DNA from: Gremmenia infestans
Lineage: Eukaryota; Ascomycota; Leotiomycetes; Helotiales; Hamatocanthoscyphaceae
Length of the DNA: 64,000 nt
Reading direction: 5' to 3'
Assembly (NCBI GenBank): GCA_032629725.1
Contig: JAFEVB010000021.1
Location: 434,001-498,000, forward strand
Program-made: the position numbers and the translations under genes
The notes under the pieces: generated by a model
What the model saw: the letters and a program-made list of their open reading frames with translations, nothing else
Databases searched by the model: none
Told to the model about the DNA's origin: nothing
Shown here: one piece after another, positions 56,795 to 64,000 of the stretch
Layout: every line of letters starts with the position of its first letter
Position numbering within the stretch: the first letter of the stretch is position 1

Positions 56795-59380
56795 GCCAGG
56801 CCGTACCAATCATGAGATTTCCTTTCCTATTTCCTATTTCCAGTCATACACGGAAAGCTCCTCTTGGAAAAATTGACTTCTGGTCTAGTACAGACAGAAG
56901 ATGGTCATAGTTACGGACGGCAGCCTGTTTATAGGGTCCAGCACAGAGATGTTTTTAAGGTGGCATTTTATTTTTATGTTATTTTCCTCTGGATTGGCAT
57001 TAGTGGATGTGTAAATAGCACCGTCATTACAGTACCGATCGCGATATTAGCAAGCAAGCCGTGCATGGCGTTTACAATATGAATACTCCGTCCATATGCA
57101 TTTATTTGTCCACAGAATGTAATGCCGATTGTATTATAAGCTATTGTAGTGGTGAGGTAGTGGTGAGGTGGGAGTGAGGTGTGAGAGTGGAGTGAGAGAG
57201 GGTTTATGTACATAATTCGGGGCGTTATTTGGTCGTATTATGCGTAGCACACGGTAGGCACTATGTACATTTCAACAGAAAACCTCTGGCGTCCGGAGGG
57301 GTGGGCAGGCAAGAGAGGGGCGAGGGGCGAGGGGCTTATTGCATTAGAGGCGCTCACGATAATGGCGCAGGGCAAGCTAGGGGGAGGAGCGGTGTGGTGT
57401 GGTGTGGTGTGTGGTGAGGAAGGCTTAGATGAGTAGGTAGGTATGCAGGGCAAGTTACCTTGGTATGCTGTCTGTTGGACGTGGATGAGAGAGTTGTGAG
57501 TACATAGGTAGCTACTGTGTGAGGTGGAATCTATGCTATGCTATGCTATGGGATGGGATGATTGATTGATTGACTGGGTGTTTATGAGGCTGAGCCATAA
57601 GATGTAGAGGTTAGTTGGTCTTTGATACTCGTATATGTTTGGTAGAACTGAATGCACTTCACTTAATGGGCAAACTCACTTCATTACTAGACTCACTCAC
57701 TCTCTTACACAGCCTATCGATCAGCCAGACAGTACGCCAGACAGACAGACGATCGATCGACGATGGCGATGACGATGGCGAGTGCTGTCGTGTATGCACG
57801 CACTCACCGACGAAGCATAGCCGGATGATAAGAAGAGCGCAATTGGAGAACAGTGGGCAGATGTGAGGTGTGAGGCGAGGTGTGATGCAGAGTGCTAGAA
57901 TTGGATGGGAAGTGAAGTGAAGTGATAGGGATAGGGTCGCAGAAACGGACGTGTTGGTGCGGTGCGAGTAGGCTGGGAGAGGACGTGATGGGGGCCCGGC
58001 TGATGCGTGGTGGTTTTGGAGTACGAATGAAATAGGGAGGTAGGTAGGTGGGTGTTGGAGGGAGTTGCTTGATGGATGATGGATGATAGATGGCTGGGCA
58101 ACCTGGAGTGAAATGAAATGGGTGATTAATTGAGGATGTAGTTTTTTCTTAAGTGATGGATGGATGGATGGATGTTCCTTGATTCGAGCCTCGTTTTTTA
58201 AGCCTTGATCCTGGAATGAGGGAAATGAAATGAAGTGGCGGTTGATAAAAGATTGGTACTGACAGCATGAGTAGAAACGGAATGGGCGGGGGTTGGAATG
58301 AGTGGAAGGGCAGAGCTTTGAAAAAGACTAAGAACGCGGATGCTTGATATACTCTTCGCGTTAAATGAGAAGCGTGAATAGTTTTGAAGAAGAGCTGGTC
58401 GTTTAATGCGAAGCCGCGAGGCAGCGCGTGAAGAGACGAGATGAGACGAGACGAGAAGAGAAGAGAATATCGAGTAGAAGTCTCACCTATTGAAGGTACC
58501 TACCTATGGTATGAACGCGCATGTCTACGAGTATAGACGTGAAGCGAGCGCGTGAAGAAACGATGCTGAGGGAGGATATAGTCGTTCTTATGAGTCTGAA
58601 GCAACCACCAACCTTTAATCAGAATGCTATATGCAGCAATAATTAATGCAGACCTTATGAACACTTCCACGAGAAATCACGAACTCACGTCGAGGAACAC
58701 GCCCCCTTTTATACCCGCGTCGACGTGTTGGCCCTAGCCGCATTGAAGACGGGCGGGTCTGAAAGCAGATGGAACGCTTTTCCCCCTGCATCCACAACCG
58801 CCCGTCTCGTCGAATCATATCCTGCACATTCTCTCCGATGAACAGCCTCTGTTTCCCCCTGCCCTGCCCCTACTTGATCTGCACTTTCCGGCTGAGACCT
58901 TGCGACCGAGTGCACAGTGTCCGATTGGAAGAAAACGCGTGCAAACACGTCGATTCGCGAAAAAGAGGAGAGGCCGCTACTGCGAGGACGAAGGAATCTT
59001 GGAACACACTGCACTGTACTGCACTGCACTGTAACTCGGAAAGGAAGGCTCAGCCAACCGCTACTGGAGAGGAGAGACAGCTGAGGGAGATCGGTCTGCG
59101 TGTGTGGCAATATATCCCCCGTCTGCCCCCCAAATCGACTGACTTCTAATTCTGTGTTTGTTCGTTCTTAGGCAAGCAAATTAGGAGGATCAGGTTGATA
59201 TCAACAACAACAACATTGATACTACAATTCATTCAATCAACACAACAACACGCGATTGAAAGAAGCAAAGGGTCTTTTGATAATTGTTTTGTTAATTGAT
59301 TGATTGACTATCTTCAAGCTTTGGTTGACAAGTCAATTGATTGTTGAATTAAGAACCATCACCACCACACTACCTCCACA
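56795..59380. other. 2.6 kb gene-free, simple-repeat-rich spacer
   Basis: No frame here resembles a protein. It contains (GGTGT)n at 57392-57414, (CTATG)n at 57530-57549, (GATT)n at 57560-57575, (GGAT)n near 58156-58173, purine-rich GAGACGAGAA-type DNA at about 58434-58470 and (CAA)n at 59201-59213. Part is probably the 3' UTR of SAMDC and a long leader of the next gene. Confidence 0.45.
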
Positions 59381-60750
59381 ATGGCAACTACAATGGCAGC
59401 TACGAGGCAACCCTTCGCACCCCTCAATGGCTCCCGTCTCCAGAACCTCACGAGTCTCAAGAATCGTCAGAATGGTATGCTTATGCTTCCACCACCACCT
59501 ACACACTACCTCTCCTCTTTTCTCGTCCCCCTCCCCCACCGCAATGAGTAACAAAACCCCAGCTCTTCCAACAACCCTCACCTCTCCCACTAAGCGCAAG
59601 GTCCAAACTTTCGAAGATGACAATTCCGAGAACATCGATCCCATCATCTTCCTCTCCCCTAAACGCTCCAAGAACCCCGACGGTAGCAGCAGCAAAGACA
59701 CCCTCCAAAAACCCACCAACTTCTTCCTAACCAAAGCACCCCCCTCCCCCAACGATTTCTCCTCCCTAAAACCCACCACCTCTCCCCGTCGTCCAATCCT
59801 CGCCGCTCGCTCTCCAGCTCCACGAGTCAACACCTCCGTCTCCAAATCCACTCCGCTATCCGCACCCGCTGGCCGTTCCCCGACGCGGAAGCGCATCGGT
59901 ATCTTGAACAGACGCCGCACAACAGCACCCTTTACACGGGTCGAGCCTCCTAAATTCGCAACCACTCCTGCTGGTTCAGGAGGCCTAGGATTTAGCATCG
60001 ATGCCGCGCTCAGCGGCACCATTCCCTCATACAAGTCCAGGCAAGCAAAAGCCGTGCCGGAGACGCTGCATGAGCCTGAGGTCAAGGATAGCTGGTTCTT
60101 TGACATCCATGAGGATACCGCTGAGGAGCTGGCGACGAATCTGATGGAGCATTCTACGTGCACGCTTGATATTAGTTCGGATGAGGAGTCAGCTGCACGC
60201 TTGAAAGATGAGCGTGGAAAGGAGAATGTACCGCCGTTGGACGATATCTCACAGACGCGGTCCCAGCTCACTTCCGTGGATGCGGTTGAAGAGTCGATGA
60301 ATGATATCAAGGCAAGGATCCGGGCACGTCGTGCGGTGGCCGAGGGGGCTATTGATGTTGATCGTTCGCCGCTGGGAGATCTAGCTGCTGAGGAATTCTA
60401 CGCTGAGGGTTGTGATGGGGAATCGGTATTCATCATTGCTTCTGACGAGGCTGTGGAAGAGGAGGGGTGTGAGACTGAAGCGCCTGGGACGTTTGATTTT
60501 ACCCCCGAGGTTGATGGCAAGGGGAAAGGCAAGGAGGTGCAGGTTGATGTCGATGCGTTGATGCGAAAAGATGACTTTCAAGTTGCGCCTAAGGCCATGT
60601 TACTTGAACCAATCGAGAAGGCTGACGACGGGTTCGAGGTCTGGGAGGTAAGTCATCCATCCTATCCTATCCTAACTCCCCCCTAATCTATAAACGAGTA
60701 CTAACTTTTATCTACAGAGCGGTAGTGCGAAAGATGAAACTGAATTGTGA
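59381..60750 (+). CDS. KEN-box/D-box protein of unknown function (possible APC/C substrate)
   Basis: 403 residues from three exons: 59381-59474, 59563-60647 and 60718-60750. I do not recognise a named family. The start MATTMAATRQPFAPLNG is followed by a basic Ser/Pro-rich region with several SP/TP sites (LTSPTKRK, FLSPKRSK, RSPTRKR), as in CDK substrates. The second half is acidic and contains a KEN box (GKENVPP near 285) and RxxL-type sequences (RSQL, RSPLGDL), the degradation signals read by the anaphase-promoting complex, plus DDGFEVWES near the end. The introns (88 and 70 nt) have standard signals, and the second yields an 11-codon last exon ending KDETEL. A cell-cycle role is inferred only from short motifs. 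Confidence 0.72.
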
Positions 60751-62145
60751 TGTTTGATTCCAGGGCAGGCGGCGTTTCGTGGGGCTTGTTTGGGTACGTG
60801 GCGTTAAAAGCTGGGTGGATGGGAAGGTTTTGTTTTTTGTATATGCACATGCTTCTATGTCGTGTTGTGTTGTGTTGTTGTGCTGTTGGCTATATACATA
60901 CCTACGTACTGTACGCTCGTTCGATACCTAATACAGGGCGATTGATTACATTGATTACATTGATTACTACTTGCTTGCTTGCTTGCTTGCGAGTGAATTG
61001 TCGTGACTTACTGTATGTCGAGGTGAGTGCTGTTTGTGAGCTTGATGAGTAGGGAGGGGGGTAAGTAAGGAGACTTCGGGATGGGTGAGTGTGAGTGTGA
61101 GTGAGTTGATGAACTGGATGTGATGCGAGGCGATGAAAAGTATCTGACTGTCATGTGAAGAGGGGTGGCATGGAGTAAGCTGGGTCGAAGGCGAAGGTGT
61201 TTAGGTCGAAGATGTTTAGGTGGAAGGTGTTCGAGGATGTTTAGGTATATGAAAGACTTTCCCCAGTTTAGAAGAAACCTTGCGGTTTATTATTGGTATG
61301 TAGATATATACAATACATATTAGTAAATATTCCAAATAAAAAAACATATTTTCCTTCCTCTTCTTCCTTCCTCCTCCTTCCTCCTCCTTCCTCCCTCATT
61401 CTCCACCTAGTTCTTCTATATCATTCATCCATCTTCTTAACCTATCACCCTGTTACTCGAGTACGGTATGAAAAATAAACGTTTCGTTACACGTATATAT
61501 ACGTATTTATCGTCCTAGGCTGGGGTCTAGACCAGCCAAGGTACAGTTTCTGTTGTTGTATTAGGGGGTATATCAAGGTGAGTATATGGTGTATGGATTG
61601 TATGTCTGGGTGGGTGGGTGAAAGGCCTGCTTTTATTGCTTATTGCAGGACTGGCTAGACTGGGTAGGTTGAAGTTTTCATTTTCAGGTTTTGGGTTCCG
61701 GGAACCTAGAGCTTCTGTGGGTATAAGCGGCGTTGGTCTTGGTTTGCATATCGGCATCGGCATCGGCTTTGCTAGGGTCTACTGTGGCTTTGAGGTCCTG
61801 GCCTGGCTTTGCGAGCAGGCTGCACGGCGTGTTTGCGTAGAGACTGGAGACTTCGTCCTTGCTCGCACGTTCGCCCCACGTGAGAGACGGACGAACAGTG
61901 TTGTTCCTAGGGTTTTCTTCCTAGAAGCGTTTATCTAAGGGGTTAAATTAGTCAATTAAGGAAGCTCTAGACAGGAAGCGGAACGATTTATATAGATAGA
62001 CGGATTGATAATGCAGTCATTAACATTAATTATTATGCCCCTAAACATCATTGATATGTTATAAGAATGAGTTTTGAAGAGATAGGAAAGATGCTTCATA
62101 AAACTGAAGAGGGCTAAGATATTACAAGCGAAAAGTTTTCCTAAG

Positions 62146-62156
62146 GGATTCGAACC
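62146..62156 (-). other. isolated Pol III B-box (fossil tRNA-type promoter element)
   Basis: The minus strand reads GGTTCGAATCC, an exact match to the tRNA B-box consensus GGTTCGANTCC. The flanks do not fold into a T-arm (CTAGG against CCCTT gives two pairs), and no good A box or acceptor stem is visible, so it is not a working tRNA. It could be a tRNA relic, a tRNA-derived SINE fragment or chance. Confidence 0.35.
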
Positions 62157-62918
62157 TAGTACCAGGCGTCGTCTATCTTTACATCGGGAGAACAGGCGGC
62201 ATGTCTTGTTATGGAATAATTTACTCTATTATTGGAGCTAGAATCAGAAACATGATAGATTATAATGGAGATATAATTAGGTACTTCTGGAATTGAAAAC
62301 GTAGAACGCGTGTAATAAAAGCGAAAGCGAAAACATAAAACCTGTGAGTCTGAAATATGCGACTTGATATATAGTATTCTAGCTCTAACCTCGGAAGATA
62401 CAAAGGATCCAATTTCTTAGCCAACTAGGACGTTATCTACCAACCGCCTAAATATAGGTTCGTGAGTTATTCTATAAACGTCCGCTGCAGTGGACTTTAA
62501 GCACAAGGACGCACTATATAAACAAATCGTCACTATCTTGCCAGAAGTTAGATGATGAGCTACGGAAGAAACACATAAAGTATATCTGACGTGATACCAA
62601 CTGACCAGCTACAACTGACCAGCTAAAGGCAAAACAACCAATGTCGTCAAACCCGAGCAGCGAATAGTAGAATCTCCCAAAGCAGAACTACACCACCCAA
62701 AGAGGTATGCATTGAGTCCTTCTGCGAACAGCAACAAAATATTTCAAACCTATAAGCATCTAACTCTAAGCCTGGAAGCGGACATAGGTACGAGATCGAC
62801 ATGGCACGGACCGAGGAGACAAGAGGTAGAGTCAAGCCGTCCATCAAAACACGTAGATGAATTGATATCGAGCTTTCGGGGTGCACTCCTAAACAGGCAA
62901 CCTTCGAGTCTAGTCCTA

Positions 62919-63432
62919 CGAAGTGCAACAAAAAGAAAGCTTTTAGCTAATTATCTTCTTAGCCTACCTAGTCCTCTCCTCTTATCCCCGAGAAAGGAAA
63001 CCTGGATTTTCTTCTTCTTTGAAAGACGAGCTGCAATCCCAAGTTGGCAAGCCATGCGGGTATGTGCATATTGCGACGGCAACATCCCAATATGGTAATC
63101 TTTACGATATCTTGTGTAGCCACCTCGCTTGAACGTACCGAAAGGAGAAACGCACGGATAGACCCGCAATGACCGAAAGCGGCAATTCACAGCTCGCAAG
63201 AATGCGACGTGCAACAGAATAACAGCTTTCGCCAGATGTAGAAGTAGACGGAGAGGCAATCTTGCGATGACACAGTATGATTTCTTGAGTCCACATCCTT
63301 CCTTGGCTTGGCACAGTCCCGTTGTGAAGTGACGGCTAAATCGCATCGCAACATGCGCCGAAAGAAGATAGCAATACGTAAGGATCCGACGTACAACAAA
63401 ATGGCCAGACCGGCAAGTAGGAGAGGACTCGC
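62919..63432 (+). repeat. eroded direct repeats (three recognisable units)
   Basis: Related segments start at about 62919 (CGAAGTGCAACAAAAAGAAA), 63205 (CGACGTGCAACAGAATAACA) and 63387 (CGACGTACAACAAAATGGCC). The last two also share CCGAAAG about 30 bases before and AAGTAG..GGAGAGG after. Unit spacing is about 286 and 182 bases. The copies have diverged strongly, mostly at C/T and G/A positions, so this may be an old transposon remnant or mutated tandem array. Confidence 0.4.
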
Positions 63433-64000
63433 TGTCTGAAACTAACGGTGACTAAACGAGGGAGTTTGTGAAATTGTAGGGAGAAGCAATAAGCTTTCGA
63501 TTCTGTCACTATTACTAATATAGTAGCAGGCAGATACAGCGTGATGGCACGCAATAAGAAGCTCGTCACCACGCACTGCACGCAGTAGTAAGGAACATCA
63601 GGCACTTCATACCCAGTATTTATGCTGAAGAGTAATATCCAAATGTGCGCCCTTTCGATAAGCAATAGCATTATCCCTTGAACTCGGACATATTTACTCA
63701 CATCTTTCTATAACAGGCGGATTTGTTAACGAGCTTATGACCTAATTGAGCTCAGGATTCATAACATGCGCTAGGAAACATCTACGAGAATGCATTGAAA
63801 CACCGTATTAGGTAACCACTTCGTTAAGACCGCTTGCTCGATTGTTCTAAGAATGCTCAACACCTGTTAAGGTAATGGTGGTACGTTTTGTTGCATTTCG
63901 CACTTGAGTACTACTCCTTTAGGAAATCACCTGCGCGCGTTTAGTGACTTCCGGGTTAAGGTTATGTTATCTTAATGCTTTTCGCGCTTGCATAGTTTCG

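Larger units (their letters stand above)
60751..64000. other. 3.2 kb right-edge region without a credible gene; simple repeats then eroded repeats
   Basis: The left part holds (TGTGT)n at 60862-60878, (TTGATTACA)n at 60944-60966, (TTGC)n near 60970-60989, (GTGAGT)n at 61086-61106, an imperfect array of GTTTAGGT-type units at 61186-61246 and a TTCCTCC pyrimidine tract at 61346-61398. From about 61.9 kb the composition becomes AT-rich with no matching frame; frames at 62712-63098 (plus) and 62951-63701 (minus) look like chance. See the entries for the eroded repeat and the B box. Confidence 0.45.

Noticed and set aside
62100..62230. Possible tRNA gene around the B box
   Set aside because: The T-arm does not pair, no acceptor stem or anticodon arm can be drawn, and no A box was found.
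62712..63701. Frames of 94-131 codons on both strands at the right edge
   Set aside because: They overlap each other in several frames across eroded repeats and show no protein-like conservation.
1..64000. CRISPR arrays, bacterial-type operons, IS elements, rRNA genes
   Set aside because: None seen. Intron structure and gene content are those of a fungal nuclear chromosome.

Overview
This window is nuclear DNA from a filamentous ascomycete (Pezizomycotina; a Leotiomycetes-like fungus would fit, but I cannot prove the class). The evidence is many short introns of about 45-75 nt with GT..CTAAC/CTGAC..AG signals, fungal-specific families (HET, Ugo1, Rtt109, Rrp15, spherulin-4), closely spaced divergent gene pairs, and microsatellite-rich intergenic DNA. 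Coordinates of spliced genes span start codon to stop codon; exon joins were worked out by hand from reading frame and splice signals.

Left flank (1-9,700): the 5' end of an unidentified gene, a long Crb2/Rad9-type BRCT checkpoint protein (minus) diverging from an AAA+ ATPase (plus), then a decayed gene relic at about 7.8-8.8 kb.

Centre (9,711-32,210): five genes that together form a complete galactosaminogalactan (GAG) exopolysaccharide locus. In order they are a UDP-glucose 4-epimerase (uge3-like), a membrane-anchored spherulin-4/GH135 hydrolase (sph3-like), a membrane-anchored GH114 endo-galactosaminidase (ega3-like), an 11-exon secreted deacetylase (agd3-like) and a 16-exon gene of about 8.65 kb of coding sequence for a giant multi-membrane-span protein with a C-terminal GT4 glycosyltransferase (gtb3-like). 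The expected scheme, from the Aspergillus fumigatus pathway, is that the epimerase supplies UDP-Gal/UDP-GalNAc, Gtb3 polymerises and probably exports the chain, Agd3 partly deacetylates GalNAc outside the cell, and the two glycoside hydrolases trim the polymer. The locus is spaced by unusually long gene-free stretches full of short palindromic words and microsatellites.

Right of the locus (33-50.5 kb): an AA11-like lytic polysaccharide monooxygenase, an MFS-transporter relic, and a gene-dense housekeeping block: SRP54, Rrp15, a Yah1-type mitochondrial ferredoxin, Ugo1, Rtt109, a mitochondrial ribosomal protein with an RNase III fold, a HET-domain protein, a GNAT acetyltransferase and the Fe-S assembly ATPase Cfd1. 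Many are arranged as divergent pairs.

Right flank (50.5-64 kb): a large disordered protein with acidic-aromatic trafficking-type motifs, S-adenosylmethionine decarboxylase with a long leader carrying upstream ORFs, a KEN-box/D-box protein, and about 3 kb at the right edge without a credible gene but with eroded repeats and a fossil tRNA-type B box.
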